Source: Tetrastigma voinierianum
Lineage: Eukaryota > Streptophyta > Magnoliopsida > Vitales > Vitaceae
Direction: 5' to 3'
DNA length: 64,000 nt
Assembly (NCBI GenBank): GCA_016808115.1
Contig: JAEQBH010001143.1
Span: 62,001 to 126,000, forward strand
Positions 44,681 to 56,662 of this stretch are shown here, piece after piece. Positions within the stretch are counted from its first letter, which is position 1; each line of letters begins with the position of its first letter. The translations under genes were made by a program, and so were the position numbers. The notes under the pieces are model-generated. The model made no database searches and had not been told where the DNA came from. It worked only from the letters and a program-made list of their open reading frames with translations.

Positions 44681-45694
44681 CATCTACACGCGGTCAAATG
44701 GCAAGTTAATATTCAACGCAAAGATCTCCAAGGTGAATACAACCTTGGTGACACTATCTCACATTCCGTAAAATTTTATACACTATGTCCACATGCATTC
44801 GTAGGTAATGCAAGACAATAATTTCATTTTATTAAATCATATTCAACAAAAAATTTTATTTTAGAAAATTTTGTTTTAAAAGATTTTATAAAATTTGATT
44901 TGATTTGAATTTTTATTTTTGAAAACCTCGTGAACAAAGGCTCGCTGAACAAAGATTCATGAACAAGGTCCCAAACAAGCATCGTATCAAAGGTAATCGA
45001 GTCAAAATCGGGTCGGGTGCACAGTGCACACCCGCTCGCCGCCGCATAGTTACAGATCGGCAAGACAAGCAGGCAAGACTGCGCTTAGGTCATACAAGAT
45101 CGCGTTTAGTCATACAAGATAGCGCCAGTCGCAGTTTGGCCCTACTGCGTCGCGGGGCTCCCCATCGTCGTGTCGCACGCCAATACCAGATCGCAGCCTC
45201 TCATCGTATTACAAGATCAGACGCTACGCCCGCTTTCGCTCACTCGCCACGATACAACCGACAGGTATCGCGGACGCTTGCTAGCCGATAGTCATCGCCA
45301 CGACATACAAAGACCGTGATCGCGGACACAACCCCCTTAGCGCCAGCCTTCCTGCCGGGCCACGCATACGTAACTCGCACGTGACACAATCCACCGCCCA
45401 GCCCCACGCTACCGCCGACCGCGGTCGCGGGCTCCATCGTCGTGTCGTATTCGCATCGTGGCCCGGGCCTCGACCATATCGTGGTCGACCATACGCCCTC
45501 GCGCGGCCCTCGTGCGCCCAGCCAGCCTTCCTGTACTCTCCGTGTCACGATACAAATTGTCAGACGCGACCCATCAGATGCGAAACGGGCAGAGCCCAAG
45601 AAGAACCCGCAATGTTTCCTATTTTTTTTTTTTCACATTTTCATTCCAGCCTACTAGAAATCCACTAAAATATATATATATATATATATAGAAA

Positions 45695-45755
<61 letters not shown>

Positions 45756-46210
45756 TTTTTTTCATTTTCCAAAGAAACCAAATAAATTTATTTTTAAATT
45801 TATTTTATTTATTTTTCTTCCGCTTACACACTATAAAACCTCTAAAAAAATTTTCACATAATTTTTTTTTTCAAGCTTTAATTCGAATTATTTGTCTGTA
45901 ATTTCTACTCATCTAAGGTTACATTTTCTCGACCTTAGTGTCTAAACATTTTTCCCTATGCAATTCACCAAGCATACACCACACAATTCACTAAGCAATC
46001 ACACAATCACATAAAACACAAGCATGTAGTGTTCTAATCCGTCTCGTGATTGCTCAGGTAATCACATACCTATACCCCAACATCAGCCTTACCAAGCCGT
46101 GATGTTCTCTACACCTTATGACCATGGCCTGGGCTTCAAGTCCCTAAATCCTTAGGTTTCATTTACCTAGGCTCTACACCCACCGAGCTCCCATGCAATC
46201 GCCACCTTAG
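44681..46210 (-). other. Chromovirus leader between gag fragment and L4
   Basis: Phrases as in the other leaders. The CpG-rich block is 45000-45600 and the TA/T tracts 45671-45762. No coding sequence is conserved between leaders. Confidence 0.6.
45671..45762. repeat. (TA)n and poly-T tract
   Basis: TA runs at 45671-45690 and 45696-45738, then about 24 T. It corresponds to 37785-37860 in leader D. Confidence 0.9.
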
Positions 46211-46225
46211 CCCCAATACCTGCCG

Positions 46226-48023
46226 TGACGCCCAAAAACCGGGGTGTTCGCTGGACAACCCGTCAACTCCGCGAATATTCGCGGATGCCTGCCATCCGAC
46301 ACCACTCATGAAAATTCCGCGCACTCAGACGGAGCTCTACCCAAGGTACAAACCTGTCCCAACAAGCTTACAATGACCACACGTATCCACGCGAGTATAA
46401 TAATGGCCACTCGGGCCCCCGGTGATCAATACTCACAAAATATCCAACCAACTATCTTACATAAGGTTCAAGAGTTAACACACATTTTAATACAAACATA
46501 TATTAAAAGCTTTCATAATTTCTAATACATGTTATACAACAATATCAAGTCATAAGCTCCGCTTTTCTAACACGTGGCCTCTATGAGCGCCCGTCCTCAA
46601 GGCAGACACCCCCGTACCGAAACAGATCCTCGACTGTGGCGAGCAAAGCCCAGCAGATAATTTCCTACATGGGTTACTTCCCACCTAAGTGCATGCATGG
46701 CAATCAACCACATTCAAGCAGTTTCATGAACCTACCCGAATGTCTACATGCCCAAACCCATGTCTCGAGTCCTCACCGACTCCCTCACACATGCCTAAGC
46801 CAATATGCGAGTAAAAAACCCAGTTTTCAAAACAAAAGCTTTTTGTTCTCGAAAACTCACTATCGAGATTCGGTAAAATATGGGACTACCCTCCGAGGCG
46901 AATTGCTGGATATCTCGAAATGTCACGGTCCTCATCCGCGTGATCTGGTTGACAATCCTCCAAGGCAATTCTTCTGAAAATCTTCAATAAATTCCTTTCA
47001 CAAATATTTCTTTACTTTGTTTCATTTCATGTCATGCACTCACACCCACGTTCTATGTTGCCCAGTGCGCATATGGAATGCATGATGCCAATCCCAAAAC
47101 ATTTATGCTAATATATTCACATGCATATATATTAACATAATTAATCCAAACAAATCATGTTATTAAATTCACATCAATAACACTAAAAATTAGCTCACAT
47201 GGGCTAATTAGCAAACACAAGCAATTCATTTTGAATCACTCAACATCATAAAATCACACCAAAAATTCATGTCACTATTCATGAACAAATGGAACCCTGC
47301 CATCGCTTCACACCACACAAATAGGAATTTTCTCCACTCTGGCTCAAAGCTTTTGAGGACCGAATTTATCGCTAAAACAAGACTCGCAACATTCCTAACC
47401 ATTTGTTACGCTTCAACCAAAGATTAAATTACAAGTAGAAAGATCCCTACCTCTTTGGTGTTGCCTGAACTCCACAAAAACTGCGTCTACGCAGAGCTCC
47501 TCATTGCGCAAAGCAACTTTGTTTCGTCCGTCGAGAACCGACGGTCCGATCTACCGGAATCCTAGAGAGAAGGTGCTATCTCTCTCTCTCTAAAAATCTC
47601 AAATCCCCAGCCACTGCATCTCCTTCTCCTCTCCTGCACATTTTGGCTCTTTTGTCTTATTATCATTAACAATTCATTTAATTCCCATCATGTCCCTTCT
47701 TCTAGATTTTTGACACTTTGCACTATCTAAGCCGTCCATTTCCATCATCTCTCTAATCTTGCAACACGTGTCACAAGAGTACATGTGTAATAGGTGACTT
47801 TGTCACATCACATGTCTCTCAAACTCGCTTTTATGGCACCCGACATCCAGCTCGAAAACGTGAAATTCCGACCGTCTCCTAATTCAACGTGGCTGCTAGA
47901 TTTCTCGTGAGACGATTCTAACTGAAACTGCTTCTGCCATCCGAGATCTGTAGTGGTCTTTGATTTTACCGAAATGACCATTTTACCCTTTTTCCGAAAA
48001 TTTGAATTTTCTCAGGTCTTACA
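46226..48023 (-). repeat. Chromovirus LTR L4
   Basis: On the minus strand it starts TGTAAGACCTGAG at 48023 and ends near 46226 (GGGCGTCA). It is about 1.8 kb. It contains a perfect inverted repeat CCGTCGAGAACCGACGG at 47528-47544. At 48024 it abuts the middle of another LTR (L6), as if inserted there. Confidence 0.7.
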
Positions 48024-49549
48024 TCTCGAGCCCTCACTGGCACCCTCACGCATGCCTAAGCCAAATGTGAGAAAAATGCTATTTTTAAAACAAAAGGTTT
48101 TTCTTCGAAACGACTACCGAAGCTTCAGAAATATATCGACAACCCGAGACGAATTTGTCGATAACTCTCCGAAACAATTCACGGGCTCCTCCGACGTGAA
48201 TAGTCGACACCCATCAACCCAATTTAAAATCTCAATTGAAATTCCTTTTACAACCATTTTCCTTCTATTTTCTTTCATGTCATACACTCACATCTATCGC
48301 TCTAGGTGCCCCTGCATATGGAATGCATTATGCCATTTCCAAACAATTCATGCTAATATATCTCAATCATGCATATATTAACAAATTCACATACTAATCA
48401 CATGTTATTTATTCATATCAATAACATCAACATTAGGTCTCATGGGCTAATCAACAATCCAATTCCAATGGCTCACACACAATTATATTTTTATATAATT
48501 CAAACACTCATTTTAACACACTAAATTTTCATGCATTAACAATTTCTTTCCACACAATTCAAGCCATTCATTTCAAGAAATTTCATACAAATAACACATG
48601 GAAATTTTTGGTCCAATCATGCAAATCGAGACTGCTTAACAAATTCCAAATCGAGTAGTGGGTCATCGTGGGCAAAACACTTAGCATCTGCTCCACTTGT
48701 GAAACCGAAATCCATGGTCATTTCCGCCTAACAACACCCAAACCATAATTTATTGCATAAATTATAACACATGGACCAATAACACCAGATCACCTGGGAC
48801 TACCCAAAACAAATTCCAAATTTCCATCAACCCGCCCCATCGCCGACTCAACCAAACGGCCTCTCACGGCCTCACACCACCCAAAGCATTAACAAAGCTC
48901 TTAAAAAGGGATTAAAGCAAGTAGGAGAAAACCCCTACCTCCCAGAGTTGTTGAAACTTCCCAAAACTAGTGCCAACGAGTAGCCCTTGCCGCGTAGAAC
49001 AACTTTGCTTCTTGGCTCGACGCAAACCGACTATCCGAAAGACCGAAAATCTAGAGAGAAGTTGGAGCTTCTCTCTCTAAAAACTGATTTTCCTCCTCCA
49101 CTGCACGTACCGGCCACAATTTGGAGAAGAAAGCTCTTTTTCTTCTCATTTATTTCTCTTTTGTGTCTCACTTGCCACTTGTCAAGTTCTAATTGGTTGA
49201 GAGGAGTACCTTATCCATTTAATCCACCAACTTTAGATTTCCATCCAATTAGGAGGTGCCACATGTCCACATGGGCCCCACACTTGAGCTCAAGTTGACT
49301 CACTCGCAGGTTCCCGACACGTGGCATACCGTGAGCCACCAAAATGTGCAAAGTGTTCCGTGACTACGCCGTTGCCTTGAAATATGCATCACCGGTCTCT
49401 GAATTCGATGTGGTAGCCAGATTCATGCAGGCTTATCCTAACTATGGATTTACTGCTTTCAGCCATCCGAGATTTAGAAAATCTCGATTTTGATCGAAAT
49501 TACCATTTTGCCATTTTTCTCGTAAAATTAGGATTTTTCTGGTTTCGTG
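48024..49549 (-). repeat. Chromovirus LTR L6 (3' part missing)
   Basis: Colinear with 53520-55039 of L5 (ctcgagccctcactg..tccctcac, aattatatttttatataatt, ggtagccagattc). On the minus strand it starts near 49549 after a polypurine tract (CTTTTAAGGGAGAA, 49551-49564). The section equivalent to 53042-53520 is replaced by L4. Confidence 0.7.
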
Positions 49550-49599
49550 ATTCTCCCTTAAAAGGATTTCATCCTAAAATTCCACGCACATACGCATCC

Positions 49600-50230
49600 A
49601 ACCACGTGCATATGTAACCCTACACAATCCCTGCTTAGTGTGCAAACGCCGACCTTCCCAAAGTCACAATCACTGACAATCCAATGGGTCGTTAACCTAA
49701 TCCGTGTCATGACTGACATCCATATACCGAGCCCTTATTGGCTCACCAACACCCGACACAATTTTCCAATGGGTAACTAATCCCGAGTCGGCCCGACTTA
49801 ATACTCAACTCTGGTCTACTTCGGATAAATCCATTACTGCGGTGTTTTCCTCTCTTAGGCAATAACTTTTCGCTTACACCGCGAGCCCTTACACCCACAC
49901 ATAAATTTTGATATTCCACGGGTCTCATAACTCCACATAGAAATTCTGGATATCTCCACTGCCCTTACACTCCACACATGACCTTTTCAAATATTACCAA
50001 GTCCCTTCAATTCCATACAGACCTTTCTCGATATTACTGCGGGTCTCCTTCACCCAAATTCCAGGCTTTTCACCCGAGGGGATTAACGGCCCCCTTCTTG
50101 CTTTGCCCAACACACATTAATTACTTTTCATTTCCTGATTTGAACCATGAGTCTTCATTGGACGTAGTCCCAAAGACAAACTCAATCTACACTCACCAAG
50201 AGTGATGAATGACCATACCGTGCACCCACA
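49600..50230 (-). repeat. M-type LTR fragment, minus strand, with minisatellite
   Basis: Reverse complement of M1 55930-56230 and M2 59720-60020: gtgggtgcac, gagtttgtctttg.gactac, taatcccctc.ggtgaaaagc. About five worn copies of a ~40-bp unit (agacccg.ggta.tatc.gaaaag) lie between 49845 and 50070, against three in M1 and M2. It lies between the gag-protease relic and the polypurine tract of L6. Confidence 0.65.
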
Positions 50231-50700
50231 CCCGACTCGACGAGATCCCCCGGGGGTCTGCCATGAGCAGAATCTCGGAAACCTCTGACTCACCATCTTG
50301 ACCTATCAGGTTAACTCTCACCCTAGGTTCTAGGGGAGAACACCCATACAACGGATTTTCTAAAGGCCTCGATCTTCAAGCCCGATTCTATCACACAAGA
50401 TGCGATAATGAATGAATACGATGCATCCAATTTAAGCACTACTCTAGTCAACAAGTGCAAGAGTAGAAAGTACTCCTGCATATTCGCTGTCTCGGATGCT
50501 CAAATGGGCAGTATCATGAGACCTCTACCTCCTAGGACAATCTCGTCTCATATGCCCAAGCTGTCTGTAGAAATAACATATCGTCGCTCGTCGACCATAT
50601 CTCGGGCCTCGCGAGCCACCCCCGACCTCGACCCACACTCTAGCCCCTCCGTCCCGCCACGAACGAAGGCGCCCGTAGCTGGGATTGATGTTGGTTCCTG
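50231..50700 (-). pseudogene. Chromovirus zinc-knuckle and protease relic (Ea)
   Basis: Minus-strand pieces: near 50590-50530 CYFYRQLGHMRRDCPRR, a nearly complete CCHC knuckle with the second Cys changed to Tyr. Near 50430 comes LDASYSFI, a worn version of the protease D-S-G-A-S-H-S-F-I stretch, then IGLEDRGL. Reverse transcriptase does not follow. The sequence changes to an M-type LTR fragment. Confidence 0.65.
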
Positions 50701-51601
50701 ACCCTCATCAAAGTGGAGGTATAACCGTGGTTCGAGCCTATACCACCGGTGATCGGGAGCACACTACCCAAAACCCTGTGATCCCCATCTCTGTGTGGGT
50801 AACCCCGCCTCACATGCCCGTGCCATCTGGGCAGGGGCCACATCGCTCGCCCGCCCGACTAAATGCCCCATCCCGGCCTTAGTCCTAAACTCGTGTGAAG
50901 TGTAGCCTCCGCCTCTTCCCAAACTAGAAGAAGGCTGATCCTCCCTTTTCTCACCAGCATCCAAAGCTCTGATACCCCCAGGCATCCTCTTATCCAATTC
51001 TAAGGTCAAGGCCGCTCGACCACGAGTCCATTTCCCATGAGCTCCCACGATCTTCCCGAATGGACAACTCTAGCCCATTCTCAAACCTCTTGACCTTAGC
51101 CATGTCTGTAGCCACATAGTCATCACTAAAACGTTCCAACTCGGTGAATCTGGCCTTATACTCCATCATTGTCATCGTTCCCTGCCTTAGCTATAGGAAC
51201 TCGGGCCTCGTGATGTCTAAGAAGGGCAGGAAAATACTCTGCCCATGAAAGATCATGGAACTCTCGCCAAGTCATTGCTCTAGATTCCCAGAGGTCTTCA
51301 CCCAGCTCCACCACACTTCTGGGCCTCGCCTTCAGCTGGAACGCAGCCGGCGATGCGCCTAGTTCGACCTCGGTCGATCGGAGGTGATCTCCATAGCCTC
51401 CAATACCTTCTCCACTTGCATGAACCAATGGTCTACCACCATCAGATCTCCTCCCCCTGTGAATATCGGAGGATGATGTGCCCGACCGAGGTTACCTCTG
51501 ACTTCCCCTAAGCATTCGCTACACCACCGCAATGGCGCCAGCTGCATCCCTACAAATTTCAACAAAGGCCCGCTGTCAACACGGTGGTGCTTCGCTAACA
51601 C
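50701..51601 (-). pseudogene. Chromovirus gag relic (Ea), fullest copy
   Basis: Minus-strand frames in order: 51601-51359 with HHPPIFTGGGDLMVVDHWFM and QVEKVLEAMEITSD; 51428-51156 with AMTWREFHDLSWAEYFPALL; 51175-50990 with MTMMEYKARFTELERFSDDY and VATDMAKVKRFENGLELSIR; 51048-50764 with ALTLELDKRM and EKREDQPSSS. Together these are the retrotransposon gag (capsid) domain of plant chromoviruses, about 200 residues. Only three or four frameshifts break it, so it is one of the youngest-looking coding relics here. LTR L5 with its leader lies upstream. Confidence 0.8.
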
Positions 51602-53026
51602 CTGGACGACTTATGTCCTCTCCCACGACTAGCCATCTACACATGTCAAATGGCAAGTTGAGTTTTAATGAAGTATCTCGAAGAGTGTAAACACAACCCC
51701 GAGACACTATTTGTATACCGAAAAATTTTCATACACTATGTCAATGCATCCATAGGTAATGCAAGACAATAATTCCATTTATTAAATCATGCGCAACAAA
51801 AATTTTATTTTATTTTATTATTTTTTTTAAAACCTCGTGAATAGTGTTCATGAACATTGTCCATGAACAAGGATTCAAAATGCTGGATCAAACAGCACCA
51901 GTCAAAACCGGGTCGCGTGCACAACGTAAGTAATACCCCTGACTCGATCGTACAGACCGCGCGCCTTACGGCGCCGGCGCCGTGGTCGTGGCTCGAGGGC
52001 GCCATATCGCGGCTATGTCGCATTTGGGCCCGTGTCGCGCCTGGGTGCCGGTCGCCTCTTAGGGCGCCGTGTCGTGGCTCCTCACGGGCGCCGCGGTCAG
52101 CCCCGGGTCAGCGACATACAAAATCAGACGTGGACGCCAGGCCCATGCCTCGCGCCACAAGACAAAGACCGCAGGTCGCCAGCGCTACGCACGCAGCAGT
52201 GCTATCAAGGCCAGGTCGCAAATTCTTATCTCGCTGCACTCGCCACGATACAAAAATTTTGTATCATGACACACCCCTAGTGCCGCCCCGCACCAAGGCC
52301 AAGCAGCCTACAGCAGCCGTGGCCCGGGGCTTGTCGTCAGTTACAGGCGTTGTTATTGTGTCGCAGCCCCACTACACGCCCACGACATAAAATCTTGTTG
52401 TGTCATGATACAAATTTTGTCAGATCGTGATCTGAAGACAAAAATGGGCAAGAAATTCCATCCACCGCCTCCCCGCATTTTTATTTTTTTTTCACTCATT
52501 TTTTTCCTCGGTTTCTACTCACCTAAGTATCACATAAATTTTTTTTTTTTTCATATCTTCAGTAGAACCAAATAAATTTATTATAAATTTTTTCCTTTAC
52601 ACTCCAGAAAAGTCCAGAAAAAAAATCTTCAACACATTTTTTTTTCATTCAATTCTGGACTATTTTGCTCAAAATTTCTCAACATAACCTTAAATCTCAA
52701 CTTAGGGGTTATATTCTCGACCCTACTGTTCCACATTTTCCTGTTATCATCGTGGGCACAATCACAATATACACAAAAATGCGATCGCGTTATACAATCT
52801 GGAAGCACAAGATGAAAACATAACACGTACGTGAAGAGTTCTTAATTCGTCTCCGCAGATCGCCTAGGTAAATCCTGACATACCTAAACCCTAACATCGA
52901 GTTATACCAAGTTGTGGTGCTCTCACACCTTAATGACCATGGCCTAAGCCCAAGTCCCTCAAGCCCTAGGTACTCGTATACCTAAGCTCTACACCCATCG
53001 AGCTCCTAAGGTAATCGTTTACCTTA
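51602..53026 (-). other. Chromovirus leader of Ea
   Basis: Same phrase order as leaders D and E1, with the CpG-rich block at 51900-52440. The TA runs of the other leaders are replaced by T-rich tracts (51805-51830, 52537-52550). No gene is visible. Confidence 0.65.
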
Positions 53027-53038
53027 GCTCTGATACCA
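53027..53038 (-). promoter_or_regulatory. Perfect tRNA-iMet primer-binding site (Ea)
   Basis: Minus-strand TGGTATCAGAGC, 12 of 12, three bases from the LTR end GGTGTCACA. This identifies the initiator-Met primer for the chromovirus family in this window. Confidence 0.9.
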
Positions 53039-53041
53039 AGT

Positions 53042-55039
53042 TGTGACACCCCAAATCTCTGGTCCCACTGACCAACCAATAACCCGCTGAATACCCTGTC
53101 TCATATCATGAGAGCCATACATGAGCAAACGGCCACATTGGCCCATACATCCATACTAAAAACATATCCAACCAACTATATTACCATAGTTCAAGAGTTA
53201 ATACACTTTAATACAAACATCTATTAAATTTTAAAATTTAATACATGTTATATTAAAAGTATCTACGAAAGCCACATGTCGACTTTCTTCTCGTGCAAGT
53301 GTTACCCTTCTGCAGAAGCACTGCCCTCCCGAACACTCCCTGCACCTGAAATAATGATCCCTCGACAGGGTGAGCAATGCCCAGTAGAGATAATCTCCTA
53401 CATGGGTTACTCCCCACCTAAGTGCACATGTAATGACAACCAAACACACTCAAGTAAATATATGATCCTACTTCAATGTCTACATGATATGAATGAGTAT
53501 GTGACTCACCCCTTTCCACTTCTCGAGCCCTCACTGACTCCCTCACGTATGCCTAAGCCAGATGTGAGAAACATACTGTTTTCAAAACAAAAGGTTTTTG
53601 TTCTCGAAAACGTACTATCGAGTTTCGGTAAATATATTAGACAACCCTCTGAGGTGAATTTGTTGGATAACTCTCCGAAACAATTCATGGGTTCCTCCGA
53701 CGTGAATTGTTGGACAATCTCCCAACCCAATTCTCCGGAAAATTTTCCATTGAAATTCCTTTCACAACCATTTTCCTTTTTATTTTCTTTCATGTCATGC
53801 ACTCACATCTATCGCTCTAAAGTTCGATGCATATGAAAATGCATTATGCCATTTCCAAACACCATTCTAATATATTCACCTTGCATATTTTAACAAATTC
53901 ACATACTAATCACATGTTAATATTCATATCAATAACATCAACATTAGGACTCGCGGGGCTAATCAACAATCCAATTCCAATGGCTCACACAATTATATTT
54001 TTATATAATTCAAACACTATGTTAAAACACTCAAATTTTCATGCATTAACAATTTCTTTCCATACAATCAAGTCATTCATTTCGCTAATTTCATACAATA
54101 ACACATGGAAATTTTCGTCCAATCATGCAACCCGGGATCGGCTTTTAACAATCCCAGCCGAAAGTGCTGGGTCGTCCGTGGTACCTTCACCTAGCGCCTG
54201 GCTCCACTTTCAGGAACCGAAATCCATGGCCATTTCCGTACCCCAACAACACTCCAAACCATAATTTATTGCATAATTATAACATATGACCAAAACACCA
54301 AATCGCCTCCCGGATCGCCCAAAACAGTCCCAATTCCCCAAAGACTTCTGGCCCCACATTTTGGGACCAACCAAACGACCTCACACCACTCAAAGCATTA
54401 ACAAAGCTCTTAAAAAGGGATTAAAGCAAGTAGGAGAAAACCCCTACCTCCCGGAGTTGTCGAAACTCCCCAAAACCTGTGCCCACGCATAGCCCTCGTG
54501 GTGAATATCTGGCTGGGCCCGGTCGCGAACTACCATTCAAAAGCCGGGAAATCTAGAGAGGTTGAGCTTCTCTCTCTAAAAAACCGATTTTCCTCCTCCA
54601 CCGCACCTACCACCACAATTGGGAGAAGAAAGTTCTTCTTTTCATCTATTCCAGGCCTCACTTGCCACTTATATCAAGTTCTAATCAAGCCGAGAGGATT
54701 ACCTTATCCATTTAATCCACCAACTTTTGATTTCCATCCACTAGAGGTGTCACATGTCCACATGGCCCTACACTTGAGCCTGCTGACTCATTCTCAGACC
54801 CGACACGTGGCACACCGTGAGCCACTCAAATGCGCCAAGCCGTCCCGCACTACGCCGTTGGCTCGGTGCCGCACCGACCGTCCAAATTCGACGAAATTCG
54901 ACGTGGTAGCTAGATTTCGCAAGACGATTCCAACGGTGAAGTCCGTTTCATCATCCGATATCTAGAAAATTTCTGGATTTTGACCGAAATTACCATTTTG
55001 CCATTTTTCAGAAAATTAGATTTTTCTCGTGGTTTCACA
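53042..55039 (-). repeat. 5' LTR L5 of chromovirus Ea
   Basis: On the minus strand it starts TGTGAAACCACGAG at 55039 and ends GGGGTGTCACA at 53042. It is 1998 bp with TG..CA ends and is the best-defined L-type LTR. Its length and ends match L7 (1985 bp). Confidence 0.85.
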
Positions 55040-56662
55040 CATGGCATGATGCCATTTGATGAAAATCCCAAAGTAGAGGGATAAGTGGATAAGGAAATCC
55101 TATGATCCAATAGTAGGTTGACATGCGGCAAGAGAAAAGACAATTCTCTTGACCCATGCTTGACCAACCAGTTTGGGATGGGAGATAGGAAACCAAGAAA
55201 ATGAGGGAGAAAAGAGGGATTTGCATATATAGTTCTTACCTATCTCTGTAATCTCAAAGGATCGGTCTGTCGAACTCCTACGAGCTAAGAGGCAGAAGTT
55301 GCTCCCACAAAGAAGAGTTATGCGTGGGTACAGTTTTGCGGAGTTTCTCGGCTAAATTCTAAGGTAGGGTCTTCCTACTTGGTTATTTCTTGTTTAAAAA
55401 TGCCATGAAATGGTGTTCGGGAGCTGTGAGGCCGTAATGGTTTGGCATTTCCCTGGGCGAAATGGACTCCGCATAGCCGAAGTGGGATCGTTTCCTCGAT
55501 ACCCACTACCGGACACCTGACTGTACGTGATAGTCCCAGAATTTATTTTGATCAAAGTGTCCATGCAAAATTGCTTCGATGTTATTGTGGAAATGACCAA
55601 CACGCTAGTGTTTGGTGCTGTGGCCATTTTGGCGTAACCGGGAAAACGGCCAAAATGAATGGAACAGAGACTAGTTTAGGGGACGTGTGGGGGCTGGACA
55701 ATGCCCTGTTGGATTGAGATCCTAAATTTAGGATCTTTTATGTGCTATTGCTTGATATGGATAGCATGTTTGATGTGTGGAGAATGAGAATCGTAAATGC
55801 ATGTAATTGATGTGTTAACATGAATGTTTGAATTATATGAAATATAATTCGGTGAGCTATTGAATCGATATATGAATTGGCATCATTGCATCTATGTGCA
55901 TGCAGACATCGCTTCGAAGCCCGGTGTGGGTGCACTATATGGTTATTCATCATTCTTGTGAATGTGGGTTGAGTTTGTCTTTGTGGACTATGTCCATTAA
56001 AGACTCATAGTTCAAATTTTAAAATGAGAAATAATTAGTGCGTGTCGGGGCATCCTCGCGAACTCCTGGGTGGAGACTCGGTATTGTCCGAAAGGTCTTG
56101 CATGGGTGTGAGAGACCCGCGGTACTATCCGAAAAGTTATGTATGGGTGTTAGAGACCCGCGGTGTAATCCGAAAAGTTCTATTGCCTAAGAGAAAACAC
56201 ACAGTCATGTTCATCACTTAGGACTCCAGAGCTGAAAGTGATAAGAGCCTGGATTGACTCGAGATGGTTACCTACGCAAATTGCTCCTGGTGTCAAAGTG
56301 AGTCGGCAAAGGGCTCGGTAGTCAAGTGTCATCGGGCACACAAGGATCATTTTCACACTCGCATAGGCATGCGTGAGGAGCCTGCGGGTGACTCCTGGGT
56401 ATGCGGAAAACATTTCATGCATGATATAAATCATTCTGTGCATGCATCGTAAATCAGAAGCGGAACGTGGATGTCAGGACGTGACATCGCATGCGGCATT
56501 TTGAAAGCGAGTACTTTTGCCAGAAAATTCAACCATCGGGCATCAAGCCAATTCGCCGAGGGAAAATTATTTTAGGTACAGAAGGTATTCAGGCAGACGA
56601 AGCTCCTTAGAGGTCGGGTTGGCGAAGCTGCCGACCGTGACTCGACTCATGTTTCAAGCAAG
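55040..56662 (+). repeat. M1: M-type LTR, left part (plus strand)
   Basis: Related to the L-type LTR but in the opposite orientation and a distinct subfamily. It shares gataagg.aatcc, gcgtgggtacagttttgcgg, ggtaggg..ctcctacttggtt and tatatgaaatataatt. The first ~300 bp of the LTR are missing, as it begins head-to-head with L5. It is broken at 56662 by L7 and ends at 58873. Confidence 0.65.
56073..56190 (+). repeat. ~40-bp minisatellite in M1
   Basis: The unit gagacccgcggta.tatccg, followed by aaaagtt.tgtatgggtgt, starts at 56073, 56112 and 56153 (spacing 39 and 41). Confidence 0.8.

Noticed and set aside
53276..54264. Plus-strand open frames of 186 and 145 codons
   Set aside because: They are antisense to the L5 LTR, are broken in the other LTR copies, and have no family resemblance.
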